Assembly (NCBI RefSeq): GCF_000422325.1
Contig: NZ_KE383818.1
Location: 495,945-559,944 of the forward strand
DNA length: 64,000 nt
Source: Marinospirillum minutulum DSM 6287
Lineage (GTDB): Bacteria > Pseudomonadota > Gammaproteobacteria > Pseudomonadales > Halomonadaceae
Direction: 5' to 3'
In this document: piece after piece, positions 44,791 through 53,710 of the stretch
Numbering within the stretch: the stretch's first letter is position 1
Layout: every line of letters starts with the position of its first letter
The notes under the pieces: generated by a model
Told to the model about the DNA's origin: nothing
What the model saw: only the letters and a program-made list of their open reading frames with translations
The model's database searches: none
Position numbers and translations under genes: made by a program

Positions 44791-46125
44791 ATGAAGAAAA
44801 AAAGCAAAAGGTGTAGTAAACAGCTCTTTCTATTTTTACTTATGATGCTAACGAGTTGCATGTCTTTAGCCAGTATTAAGGCTTTGGAGCGCTTGGTTGT
44901 TGAACAACGTTTTCAAGAAGCTTATAACCTTGCATCACAACTGGTAATTGAAGAAGCTGGTAACCCTGAATTTGATATGCTCTATGGTTTAGCTGCTTTA
45001 AGAGTGAAAGAGTTTGACCAAGCCCTGTTTGCTTATGAGCGGGTGTTAATGTTCGATAGCAATGCAGTTGTGCCTAGGTTTGAGTTAGCACGTTTACACT
45101 ACCTTCTCGGCAATTTGATTGCCGCCCGCCACCATTTTAACCTAGTACTAGCTAGCCAGCCCCAACCACCCTTAGTCATTCAAAGACGCATTCAATGGTA
45201 TTTAGCAACTATAGATGCCAAAGAAGCAGGTAAAGCCCTAGCCACCAGTGGTGCAGTTAATCGTTTTTATGTGGGTGCGCGTTTTGGTCATGACAGTAAC
45301 CCGCGCAACTTAACCCAAGAAGAAGTACTTTGGTTTGGTCAACCTTTAGTCGGTTTGCCTAAAGTTAAGTCAGATACTTTTCATGAGTTGAATTTAGGTG
45401 CTAACCGTTTACAACAGCAGTCATCACGCTGGGGCTGGTTTTTAAGTGGCAATGCAGATTTAAGGGGTTATCACAGTGCTCAAAAAAATATGGATAACCA
45501 CAGCCTAGGTTTGCAAGGTGGGGCGATTATACTGGGAAGTAATTGGCGTTTAGCTATGCCATTACAGGTTAATAAACAAGCACGTAAAGATAATAATGAA
45601 GTGTTTGTTTTGGCTATTGCAACTAATTTTAATCAACGCCTTAGCGCCAAGGCAGATTACAGTATTTTTAGCCAGTTAGCTGATATAAGCAGTAAATCTA
45701 CAACCACTGCTACAGACATCAATAGCTTCACTCTAGGTGCAAGCTATTCCTACCGCTTTAATGAGAGTCTAAAACTTAATGTCGACCCTCTTGCAACAAC
45801 AGAAAACCCAAAAGCGAGAACTAGTAAACATAATGGACGTAACCTGCTTGGTCTAAGAGCGGGTATGAGCTACAGTTTTAGTGATGAGCAACGTTTAGAT
45901 TTTAATTTTACTTATCTAAATGCTACGCATAAAGCTGATGACCCTTCGTTTCTAAACGAGCGTAGGAAAGATAATCAAGTAAATTATGGGCTTAAGTTTA
46001 GTCAGCGTTATCCCAATAACTTCTTAACAGATTTTGGAATTCAGCAGATTAATAACAGTTCGTCACTAAACTTGTATAGTTATCGCCGTACTCAGCTAAG
46101 CGCTGGTATCAGAAAGGAGTGGTAA
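44791..46125 (+). CDS. Slam-like outer-membrane protein (TPR plus DUF560-type barrel)
   Basis: The 444-residue protein has a signal-like start (LFLFLLMMLTSCMSLASIKA), TPR-like helices (about residues 30-140: RFQEAYNLASQLVIEEAGNPEFDMLYGLAALRVKEFDQALFAYERVL), and a C-terminal beta-barrel of about 290 residues starting at FYVGARFGHDSNPRN and ending in RTQLSAGIRKEW. This is the architecture of surface lipoprotein assembly modulators (Slam), which help certain barrel-domain proteins across the outer membrane. The gene after it encodes a possible client with a TbpB-like C-terminus. Whether LTSC is a lipobox is uncertain. The function is inferred from architecture. Confidence 0.7.
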   Translation: MKKKSKRCSKQLFLFLLMMLTSCMSLASIKALERLVVEQRFQEAYNLASQLVIEEAGNPEFDMLYGLAALRVKEFDQALFAYERVLMFDSNAVVPRFELARLHYLLGNLIAARHHFNLVLASQPQPPLVIQRRIQWYLATIDAKEAGKALATSGAVNRFYVGARFGHDSNPRNLTQEEVLWFGQPLVGLPKVKSDTFHELNLGANRLQQQSSRWGWFLSGNADLRGYHSAQKNMDNHSLGLQGGAIILGSNWRLAMPLQVNKQARKDNNEVFVLAIATNFNQRLSAKADYSIFSQLADISSKSTTTATDINSFTLGASYSYRFNESLKLNVDPLATTENPKARTSKHNGRNLLGLRAGMSYSFSDEQRLDFNFTYLNATHKADDPSFLNERRKDNQVNYGLKFSQRYPNNFLTDFGIQQINNSSSLNLYSYRRTQLSAGIRKEW

Positions 46126-46128
46126 CAC

Positions 46129-47826
46129 ATGTTTAACCAAGCCCCAAAGGTTTCTTTTGAAAGTTACTTCAGGTTAGTGCTAATCGGTTTGCTACTTTGT
46201 TTATTAGCTAGCCCTGCTATGGCTAAAAAAACAGAGGTAGGTTTAGTATTAATGGCCACACTTGGTGTGACTGCGGAACAGCCAAACACTGAACCTAGAA
46301 AGTTGACTAGACGCTCAGCAATATTTTTAGGTGATACTTTAAAAACACCTAAGGGTGGTCGTGTGCAATTACGCATGGCAGACGGTGAAATGATTTCACT
46401 CATGGAGTCTAGCGAATTGGTTATAGAAGCCTTTAGTTATCAGTCCAAAATAGCAGATGAAAAAGATTCCAATGTTAAAAGCCTGGTTACCGGTGGATTA
46501 AGAACCATTACCGGCGCTGTAAAAGGTGACAACTATGAAATGAAAAGCCGTGCTGGAACCATAGGTATTAGGGGTACTGCCTTTGAAGCTTACACCCAGC
46601 AGGGGCAAAATCTTTTTGTACGTATGCAAAGCGGCCAAGTCGTTGTTAAAAATAATCAAGGCAGTGTTGCTATAGGTATGAACCTACCGTTAAGTGCTGC
46701 TCGTATTCTTGGTGCCAACCAGTCACCAGAGGCCATTCCTGCTACTCAATTACCTGCGTTCTTTCAGCAAGCATTTACCCAAGATGCTAGCCTTTCTTTA
46801 GCTGACGACCAACCACAAGATCAACAACAAGACCCAGAACCAACACCACAGAATCAGCCAGCAGAACCACAAGATCAAACTGATCAACCCACCCCTAGGC
46901 AGCAAAGATTAGCAATTAATCAGCCGTTAGTAACGGGCGGTGCGCCTACTTTTGCACCTTTAGCCTTAGATTCAGGTGATAGTGAGCCCTTTGAGGATTT
47001 AGCTAAAAAAGCAGTAGAAGCTGCTAAGCTAGCTTCAAATAGTAAACCAGATCAGCCACCAGTAACGCCACCGTCAGCGCTACCGGTAGTGCCACCAGTA
47101 TTGCCACCGGCAGTGCCACCTTTACCACCACTGGAACCAATGGGCGACTTTGGGTATGTGTTTGTAAATAAAGATAGCCTAGCTTATGGCGGTGGTTTTG
47201 TCGGTATGCCTGATAATATGCAAGAAGGTGTTGGGGTTAAGGTAGTAGGCTCTGAAGGTAGTGCTCTAGCTAATCCTAATGTAAATTTAATCAATAGCTT
47301 TGATTTCCTTATTGGAACTAGATTGGTTGAATTACCCTACTCAGCTATCTATGTTGGAGGCGCTCCGCTTTTAGGTAGTGGTTCTGAGTTTAAAATAAAT
47401 GGACAAGAAGAAGTGGCATGGGAGGGTGGCATTATTTTTGCTACCAATGTTCATAACACGATAGATACTTTGCCTACTCTAGATCACGACTATACCTATA
47501 GCTTACTTTCTGGGGTTTTAGAAGCTAATGGACTAAATACAGGGCTTATGCAGGTCAATTTTTCAACAGGAGATATGAGTGTAAGTTTAGATTCTTCTGG
47601 CTATGGTATCTATACTGGCCAAGGCAAGGTTGCTCAGTTTTACAATAACTCTATAAGTTTGCAAGACACACAAGATGAAATGCTTAAAGGGTCTATCACT
47701 GGACGTTTTGTAGGGCCTGATGCAGAAGGTGCAATTACCTTTTATAGTTTTGACTCTGGCTCTATAGATCCTGTAACAGGTGTTGGTTTTTTTGATAGAA
47801 CAGGTGTTAACACACCACCACCTTAA
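46129..47826 (+). CDS. Exported FecR-domain protein with Pro/Gln-rich linker and TbpB-like C-terminal part
   Basis: The 565-residue protein has a signal peptide (cleavage after SPAMA, about residue 32) and a FecR domain (ILGDTLKTPKGG-like segment FLGDTLKTPKGGRVQLRMADG, SRAGTIGIRGTAFEAYTQ) over about residues 55-190. A Gln/Pro/Asp-rich stretch and a second Pro-rich stretch (about residues 225-340) follow. The C-terminal domain has KGSITGRFVGPDAEGAITF, close to the G-x-F-x-GP-x-A-E pattern of transferrin-binding-protein-B-like barrels, which are common Slam clients. No ECF sigma or TonB receptor gene lies nearby, so a sigma-regulator role is unlikely. It starts 3 bases after the Slam-like gene. 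Confidence 0.7.
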   Translation: MFNQAPKVSFESYFRLVLIGLLLCLLASPAMAKKTEVGLVLMATLGVTAEQPNTEPRKLTRRSAIFLGDTLKTPKGGRVQLRMADGEMISLMESSELVIEAFSYQSKIADEKDSNVKSLVTGGLRTITGAVKGDNYEMKSRAGTIGIRGTAFEAYTQQGQNLFVRMQSGQVVVKNNQGSVAIGMNLPLSAARILGANQSPEAIPATQLPAFFQQAFTQDASLSLADDQPQDQQQDPEPTPQNQPAEPQDQTDQPTPRQQRLAINQPLVTGGAPTFAPLALDSGDSEPFEDLAKKAVEAAKLASNSKPDQPPVTPPSALPVVPPVLPPAVPPLPPLEPMGDFGYVFVNKDSLAYGGGFVGMPDNMQEGVGVKVVGSEGSALANPNVNLINSFDFLIGTRLVELPYSAIYVGGAPLLGSGSEFKINGQEEVAWEGGIIFATNVHNTIDTLPTLDHDYTYSLLSGVLEANGLNTGLMQVNFSTGDMSVSLDSSGYGIYTGQGKVAQFYNNSISLQDTQDEMLKGSITGRFVGPDAEGAITFYSFDSGSIDPVTGVGFFDRTGVNTPPP

Positions 47827-47861
47827 AGTATAAAAGTTAACTAATTTAGAGTTAAAGTTTT

Positions 47862-50081
47862 ATGAGCCCTAAACTTTCCCGTATTTTAGCCACCCTAGGT
47901 GGCTTTTTCTTAGTTACCCTCTTATTGCTTATTTTATCGGGCCTTGTGCCCGGTGCCAGTAATATTTATCAGCGTTTTGAGCTATTGGTTTATGACTTGC
48001 GTATGCAGCTGCACTTGCCAGAAGAAGTACAGGCTGCCGCAGCCCCTATAGTAATTATTGATATTGATGAAACCTCTCTCCAGCATGAGGGACGTTGGCC
48101 CTGGTCTAGAGCCAAGATTGCCAAGTTAGTAGAAAAACTAAATGAAGCGGGTGCAGCAGTTATAGGCTTCGATATTTTATTTGGCGAGGCAGAACGTAAC
48201 CCAGCAGAAGAGGTGTTGGCAGGGCTAAATCAGCAATCTGGGCTTTATCAACAACTAAGCCAATTACAAATTAACTATGACCGCGACCAGCTTTTTGCAA
48301 ACCAGCTAGCAGAATCAGAAGTAGTGTTAGGGTATCTATTTCATTATCAGTATGACTTAACCAGTGGTTTGCTACCTGAGCCTTTGCAACTAAAAAACCA
48401 ACCTGAAAACCTAGTCAGCCAATTAGTTATACCTAAAATGACAGGCTATGCCGCCCCCCTAACTGAATTAACAAAAACTGCCAGAGGGGGTGGTTTTTTT
48501 AGCCTAGCACCCGATGCAGACGGTGTAGTCAGACGAGCGCCCATGCTAGCGCGTTATGAAAACCAGCTTTATGCTTCCCTCTCTTTAGAAATGCTACGCC
48601 AGTTTATGTTTTTAGACAGTGTTCAGTTGAATACTTCAACTATTGCTGGAAAAGAGCATATAGAAAAACTCTATTTAGATAAAAATCTAGCTTTACCTAC
48701 AGATAGCAGTGGCCAGTTACTTATTCCTTTTCGAGGGCCAGCAGAAACCTTTCCTTATATACCTGCTTGGAAACTCTTAGCAGGTGAGGTGGCGATAGAG
48801 GATTTGCAAGGCGCACTAGTGCTTGTTGGAACAAGTGCACCAGGCTTATTTGATCTGCGTGCTACACCCGTTGCATCGGTCTATCCGGGAGTAGAAGTTC
48901 ACGCTAACTTATTAGCAGCCATGTTAGATAAGCAGTTTTTACAGCAACCATCTTGGGCACCCGGTGCTAACCTTGTAATAGCGCTATTTGCAGGCCTAGT
49001 GCTTGCCATTTCACTGCCTTGGTTAACACCAATTCTACAGCTGCTTATAAGTACACTGCTTAGCCTAGCAATTATAAGCTTAACCGGCTGGTTATGGCTA
49101 ACCCAAGGTATAGTCTTAGCATTGGCTGGACCGCTTTTGTTGGTGTTTTTGCTAACAGTATTTAACTTTGTCTGGGGCTTTTTCTATGAGTCTATGACCC
49201 GTCATCGGCTAGCAGATATGTTTGGTCAATACGTGCCCCCACAACTTGTAGAAGAAATGAGCCGTCATCCAGGTGATTTTAGTTTTGCAGGAGAATCGCG
49301 TGAGTTAAGCGTGCTCTTTTCAGATATTCGCGGTTTTACGACCCTATCTGAAGCTTTAGCAGCCGATGAACTGAAGCTATTATTAAACCGTTACTTTACC
49401 CCCATTACAGGTGTGATTTTTGATCACCGTGGCACGATAGATAAATACATAGGTGATTTAGTTATGGCCTTTTGGGGAGCGCCGGTTAAAGATCCAGATC
49501 ATGCCCTGCATTCTATACAAGCAGCAATGCAAATGCTTAAAGCAACCGATGAAATAAGTGCTGTTTTTGTTTCTGAAGGCTTACCAGCCATTAGTGTTGG
49601 TATAGGTATTAACTCAGGTTTAATGAATGTCGGTGACATGGGATCTAAATACCGCAGAGCTTATACAGTATTAGGTGATGCAGTGAACCTAGCATCACGT
49701 TTAGAAAGCTCAACTAAATACTATGGTGTTAGTTTAATAGTAGGTGAACGCACACGTGAGCTAGCTTTAGAACATTTTTTATGGCGTGAACTCGATCTAG
49801 TTAAAGTTAAAGGTAAAGACTACGCTGTTAAAATTTATCAACCCCTTTGCTTGATAGAAGAAGCGACTTCAGAGCATCTAGCAGAGTTAGATAAACTAGA
49901 TAAAGCATTGCAAGCATTTCGTAAACAAGATTTTGATCAAGCTGAAGGCCATTTTACACAACTGCATAAAGCACATCCCAATACCTACCAGTACAGTCAG
50001 TACTTAGAGCGTATTCAGCTATTTAAGCAAGAACCGCCTGCACAAGACTGGGATGGTAGTTGGACAAGAGTAGATAAGTAA
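47862..50081 (+). CDS. CHASE2-domain class III nucleotide cyclase
   Basis: The 739-residue protein has an N-terminal membrane segment, a large periplasmic CHASE2 sensor (VIIDIDETSLQHEGRWPWSRAKIAKLVEKL to PGVEVHANLLAAMLD), three membrane helices (about residues 375-450) and a class III cyclase domain: LSVLFSDIRGFTTLSE with metal-binding aspartate, DKYIGDLVMAFWGAP with the second aspartate and the base-reading lysine, and YTVLGDAVNLASRLES. A short TPR-like tail follows. These residues favour cAMP over cGMP, but this is not certain. It follows the FecR-domain gene by 35 bases; FecR-domain plus CHASE2-cyclase pairs occur in other proteobacteria. Confidence 0.9.
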   Translation: MSPKLSRILATLGGFFLVTLLLLILSGLVPGASNIYQRFELLVYDLRMQLHLPEEVQAAAAPIVIIDIDETSLQHEGRWPWSRAKIAKLVEKLNEAGAAVIGFDILFGEAERNPAEEVLAGLNQQSGLYQQLSQLQINYDRDQLFANQLAESEVVLGYLFHYQYDLTSGLLPEPLQLKNQPENLVSQLVIPKMTGYAAPLTELTKTARGGGFFSLAPDADGVVRRAPMLARYENQLYASLSLEMLRQFMFLDSVQLNTSTIAGKEHIEKLYLDKNLALPTDSSGQLLIPFRGPAETFPYIPAWKLLAGEVAIEDLQGALVLVGTSAPGLFDLRATPVASVYPGVEVHANLLAAMLDKQFLQQPSWAPGANLVIALFAGLVLAISLPWLTPILQLLISTLLSLAIISLTGWLWLTQGIVLALAGPLLLVFLLTVFNFVWGFFYESMTRHRLADMFGQYVPPQLVEEMSRHPGDFSFAGESRELSVLFSDIRGFTTLSEALAADELKLLLNRYFTPITGVIFDHRGTIDKYIGDLVMAFWGAPVKDPDHALHSIQAAMQMLKATDEISAVFVSEGLPAISVGIGINSGLMNVGDMGSKYRRAYTVLGDAVNLASRLESSTKYYGVSLIVGERTRELALEHFLWRELDLVKVKGKDYAVKIYQPLCLIEEATSEHLAELDKLDKALQAFRKQDFDQAEGHFTQLHKAHPNTYQYSQYLERIQLFKQEPPAQDWDGSWTRVDK

Positions 50082-50157
50082 ATTTAAAATAGTTGTTTTA
50101 AGTTTTATGTTTAGTAGAATGTTTTTTTATTGCTTGGAATAAATAAAAAAGGAAGTC

Positions 50158-51387
50158 ATGATGCAAGTCGATACAAAAAGCTTACTAAAACTTGGTTTGG
50201 GTTTAGTGCTAAGCACTAGCCTATTAACTGGCTGCTTTGATAGTGGTTCTAGTGGTTCTAGTGGTTCTAGTGGTTCTAGTGGTTCTAGTGGTTCTAGTGG
50301 TTCTAGTGGTTCTAGTGGTTCTAGTGGTTCTAGTGGTTCTGAAAGTACTCCAGTAGCAAGTATACCAATAAATAATACACCAGTTGCTATTACCAAAACT
50401 AATGCTGGCAATATATCAATAGCAGCGGTAGAAGCAGTTACTGGGCTAGATAGTGTGTTTGATATAGCAGATATTGATGAGTTCGTTAATTTGAGTTCTA
50501 AGAGTAATCAGGTGCAAGCTGCAGCTACAAAAACTAACTGCTCAGCTGGTGGTAGTGTTAACTATACTGAAGTAGGTGATTTTTCTAATCAAAATGGCTC
50601 CTTTATAGCTAACTATAACTCATGCAAAGAAGGTAGCTCAACTTTAAATGGTGAGTTATATGCGGAGATGTCAGAAAAGGAAGAAGGTAGCAAAAAAACT
50701 TATAAAAGTTTTTTTAAAGCAAGAGATTTTAGTGTTGCTAGCAGCCTTGCATCTATAAGCATTGACGGTTCACTAGAAGATTATTATGTTGAATATGGTT
50801 TAGCTAGAAAAGATGAGTCATATATTTTTGCAAATAAATTCACAGTTGAAGTGAACGGTAATTTTGAAGGTTATGCATATTCAGGTTATAATTTTATTAA
50901 TGGAAGAGTAGATAGTAGTTGTGAATACAGCTCTCCTGAGGGGTATGAGGTTTGTATAGGTAGGTCAAATTTCTTAGAGGTTAAAAAAGATGATGACTGG
51001 TTTGTTATGAGTGATATAAATATAGCTGCTACTGAGGTTGGTTTTTTAGATAGTAGTGTTATGAATTCACCTTATGTATATATTCAGGATGGTGGTTATA
51101 ATTTTAACTCTAAAAAGAATGAAGGTGGTCAGCTAGTTGTTGAATTAAATAAATTAAAGTTTGAAGAGGTATATGATAACTCTAAAGAAGAGTGGCTTAA
51201 TGAGCCTGTAAGTGGTGCTTTTATAGTTTCTGGAAAAAATCAATCAAAAATAGTTTTTGAGCTTGAAAGTAAAAATAAAGCTAAGCTAAGTATTACTGCT
51301 GAAAATGGCTCTACTATATGCAATAATTTAGAAGTTGATCTAAGTGCTATAGAAAATATTAATACTCTGGTGGCAAATTGTAACTAA
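50158..51387 (+). CDS. Lipoprotein with (SGS)11 linker, unknown function
   Basis: The 409-residue protein has a lipobox (STSLLTGC, lipidated C26), then FD and eleven exact Ser-Gly-Ser units (residues 29-61). The remainder is strand-rich, acidic and without known domain; cysteines stand in pairs that could form disulfides (for example CSAGG and NSCKEG; SSCEYSS and EVCIG; ICNNL and VANC). The linker would hold the domain away from the membrane. The position after C26 is Phe-Asp: Asp at +3, not +2, so inner-membrane retention is not predicted. A terminator follows at 51462. The gene looks more AT-rich than the conserved genes around it. Confidence 0.75.
   Translation: MMQVDTKSLLKLGLGLVLSTSLLTGCFDSGSSGSSGSSGSSGSSGSSGSSGSSGSSGSSGSESTPVASIPINNTPVAITKTNAGNISIAAVEAVTGLDSVFDIADIDEFVNLSSKSNQVQAAATKTNCSAGGSVNYTEVGDFSNQNGSFIANYNSCKEGSSTLNGELYAEMSEKEEGSKKTYKSFFKARDFSVASSLASISIDGSLEDYYVEYGLARKDESYIFANKFTVEVNGNFEGYAYSGYNFINGRVDSSCEYSSPEGYEVCIGRSNFLEVKKDDDWFVMSDINIAATEVGFLDSSVMNSPYVYIQDGGYNFNSKKNEGGQLVVELNKLKFEEVYDNSKEEWLNEPVSGAFIVSGKNQSKIVFELESKNKAKLSITAENGSTICNNLEVDLSAIENINTLVANCN
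50242..50340 (+). repeat. Eleven perfect tandem copies of a 9-bp unit
   Basis: AGTGGTTCT is repeated eleven times with no change from 50242 to 50340, inside the lipoprotein gene. Each unit is three codons (Ser-Gly-Ser), so changes in copy number keep the frame and alter only the linker length. The lack of any synonymous drift suggests recent expansion or active slippage. Confidence 0.95.
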
Positions 51388-51461
51388 TTTAAGTGATTTT
51401 GCTCAAGCTGTATAAAGCTAGTTTTTTATACTTTTAAATAGTTATTATATAGGTTTTACTT

Positions 51462-51484
51462 AGGAGGCTTCAGCCTCCTTTTTT
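51462..51484 (+). terminator. Rho-independent terminator after the SGS lipoprotein gene
   Basis: AGGAGGC and GCCTCCT pair around TTCA, followed by six T residues. It lies 75 bases after the lipoprotein stop and ends the 42.5-51.4 kb transcript before the protease gene. Confidence 0.85.
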
Positions 51485-51518
51485 GTTATCCTAGAAAAAA
51501 ATATTTTAGGCATAAATA

Positions 51519-53669
51519 ATGCATTTTCTAGTTGTTTTCTGCTTACTCTTTTCACCTCACCTTTTTGCACAAGGTGTTTTGGTGGCTTGGCATTTGGGTC
51601 AGGCGCCTGCTGTTGTTGAGTTAGCTGCTACTAACAACTTGCCAGCAAAGCAGATTACTGGTGAGCTTTTACCTAGTTTAACTGCAGCAGATTTTGAGCT
51701 ATACCTTTATCAAGTAGCAGATAGACAACAACGCCTTAGCTTAATGCGTGAGTTAAGTGCTAATAAAAAAGTTAAGTTTGTTGAGCTAGATGCTGAGGTT
51801 TTGCAACAGAGTTATCCTTTATCGCCTAGTCACTTTAACCAGCTAAACCTTATTGATACCTCAGGTCAACCTATCCAGTACCCTTGTGAAAACTACCCTA
51901 TTGGTATAATAGATACGGGGATTAATACCCAGCACCCCTCTTTAAGTAATATTATTTTCGGTTTTCAAAAAAACTATGTCAGTAAGCAGTCTACGACCAG
52001 TGCTGAAGATGATGATGGTCATGGAACGCATGTTGCTGGCTTGATAGCTGCCTTACCTACAGTGGTTGCTGATACCACTGGAAATAAAGTTGCCACTGTT
52101 GCTGGAATTTGTTCTTCAGCAACTTTGCACAATATGAAAGCTTTACCCAAAAATTCTAGTGGTAATATTTCTGATGTGTATGCTGCTTTTAAAGATGCCT
52201 TAGATAAAGGGCTAGCAGAATTCCCTATCATTAATGCTTCTATTCAAACTAGCCGTAGCATGACTTTGCAAAGTGTTTTAACAAAACTAAGTGAACAAGG
52301 GCATTTTGTAGTAGCCGCTGCTGGAAATAGTAGGGGTTTAGATGATATCAGCCCGAGCTATCCTGCAGCTCTTAGTAATAGCTTAGATTTGGTTGTAAGT
52401 GTTGCTAATGTACAAGAAAATAATCAGCTAGCTAAAAACAGTAAATTTGATTATCAACTAGTTGATTTTGCAGCGCCTGGTAAAAGCTTGCTGAGTACTT
52501 GGCTTAATTCTACTAGTGGTGAAGCCTTGTTTGAGTATTCTTCTGGTACTTCTATGTCAACTCCTTTAGTTGCTGCAACTTTAGCTGCACTAATGCAAAA
52601 ATATCAAAGCTTTAACTTACCACCCGCTGCCTATAGAGCGGCACTAATAAATAGTTTAATGCCTCACCCTGAGCTTTTATTAGGCAAGCTTCGTTATCCT
52701 GGAGTTTTAAATACAGGCAAGGCTTTAGAAGCTGAGTTTGATGCTTTATTTAAACCTACTTGGTTTAACTTTGAGTGGGTTGAGGGTGCTGATGCACTTT
52801 ATTTAAAAGGCTATCAGCTAGACCAAGTAAATAAGGTGGCTTTTAAACTTGATGCTATTAACTTCAGCCAAGAAGTCAGTTTTAGTTTTAATTCGCAAAA
52901 GCAAGCGCTTTTAATTGATCTTCCAGAGGGTTGGCAAAATGGTTATTTAGAGCTAAGTACTAGTCGGCAAAGCTTAGCCAAGCTAGACTTTACTTTAATG
53001 GCAAGTAAGCCACTGCCCTTAACTAGTGTTTGTGAGGGTGAGGTTTGTGGTATAAGTTTTGAGGATTATCAGGTACAAGTTACTCGAATAGACGGTGGGC
53101 AGGGTACTAGGTGGATGCTTACTAGTGATTTTGTAGATGACGAAGAAGTGCTTATTGTTACAGGAATAGATTTATCAGCTAACTGGCAGTTTCAGTTTTC
53201 TGGTCAGCCAAGGCTTAGGCTAGTTGCAATGCAAGCCGATAAAAAAGACCAAGGTATGCAAACCCTAACCAAGCAGGATGGTTTTACTAATAACCCCAGC
53301 GCTGGTTCAGCTAACTGGTATTTAGACAAACCAGAAAATTGGTCAGTTATATCAGAACCTTTGCAGCAGTTAGTTTTAAAGCCTCAGGTAGAAATATACG
53401 TAAAAAAATCTAGCTCTAGCCGTTGTTATATAGCTACTTCAGTTTATGGTGATGCTAACGCCCCAGAGGTGATAGCTTTGCGTGAATTTAGAGATGATTT
53501 TTTAATGGAGTTTTATTTAGGCCAAAAGTTTGTAGATTTTTATTATACTCATTCGCCTAGTTGGGTTGAGTGGATGCAAGACAAACCTAGGTTACAAAGC
53601 TTCATTCGTTGGTGGTTAAATTTATTTGTTTCTATTTACCAGTTTTTCTTGCTAGCTTTTTTACGCTAA
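51519..53669 (+). CDS. Subtilisin-like (S8) serine protease with CFI-box C-terminus
   Basis: The 716-residue protein has a signal peptide (MHFLVVFCLLFSPHLFAQG), a short N-terminal region like a propeptide, and an S8 domain with D132 (IGIIDTGINTQHPS), H168 (DDGHGTHVAGL), the oxyanion N270 (AAGNSRG) and S345 (SSGTSMSTP). A strand-rich middle part follows. The last 82 residues start with CYIATSVYGDANAPEVIALR (C636) and end in hydrophobic helices (WWLNLFVSIYQFFLLAFLR). This tail matches the CFI-box C-terminal domain seen on other exported proteins, perhaps an anchoring signal. The gene stands between the lipoprotein terminator and the SoxB-like gene. Confidence 0.88.
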   Translation: MHFLVVFCLLFSPHLFAQGVLVAWHLGQAPAVVELAATNNLPAKQITGELLPSLTAADFELYLYQVADRQQRLSLMRELSANKKVKFVELDAEVLQQSYPLSPSHFNQLNLIDTSGQPIQYPCENYPIGIIDTGINTQHPSLSNIIFGFQKNYVSKQSTTSAEDDDGHGTHVAGLIAALPTVVADTTGNKVATVAGICSSATLHNMKALPKNSSGNISDVYAAFKDALDKGLAEFPIINASIQTSRSMTLQSVLTKLSEQGHFVVAAAGNSRGLDDISPSYPAALSNSLDLVVSVANVQENNQLAKNSKFDYQLVDFAAPGKSLLSTWLNSTSGEALFEYSSGTSMSTPLVAATLAALMQKYQSFNLPPAAYRAALINSLMPHPELLLGKLRYPGVLNTGKALEAEFDALFKPTWFNFEWVEGADALYLKGYQLDQVNKVAFKLDAINFSQEVSFSFNSQKQALLIDLPEGWQNGYLELSTSRQSLAKLDFTLMASKPLPLTSVCEGEVCGISFEDYQVQVTRIDGGQGTRWMLTSDFVDDEEVLIVTGIDLSANWQFQFSGQPRLRLVAMQADKKDQGMQTLTKQDGFTNNPSAGSANWYLDKPENWSVISEPLQQLVLKPQVEIYVKKSSSSRCYIATSVYGDANAPEVIALREFRDDFLMEFYLGQKFVDFYYTHSPSWVEWMQDKPRLQSFIRWWLNLFVSIYQFFLLAFLR

Positions 53670-53710
53670 ACTAGGTTAGTTAGGAATGATTTCTATTTAG
53701 GAAATGCTTA

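Noticed and set aside
46129-47826. FecR-domain protein as an anti-sigma factor of an iron-uptake system
   Set aside because: There is no ECF sigma gene or TonB-dependent receptor nearby. The protein has a cleavable signal peptide and a different C-terminal domain.
50242-50340. Tandem repeats as a CRISPR-like array
   Set aside because: The units are 9 bp, directly adjoining, without spacers and inside a coding frame.
50127-50411. Minus-strand frame with a Pro-Leu-Glu repeat
   Set aside because: It is the antisense reading of the eleven 9-bp repeats inside the SGS lipoprotein gene. It has no family match, and the plus-strand gene has a lipobox and a good start.
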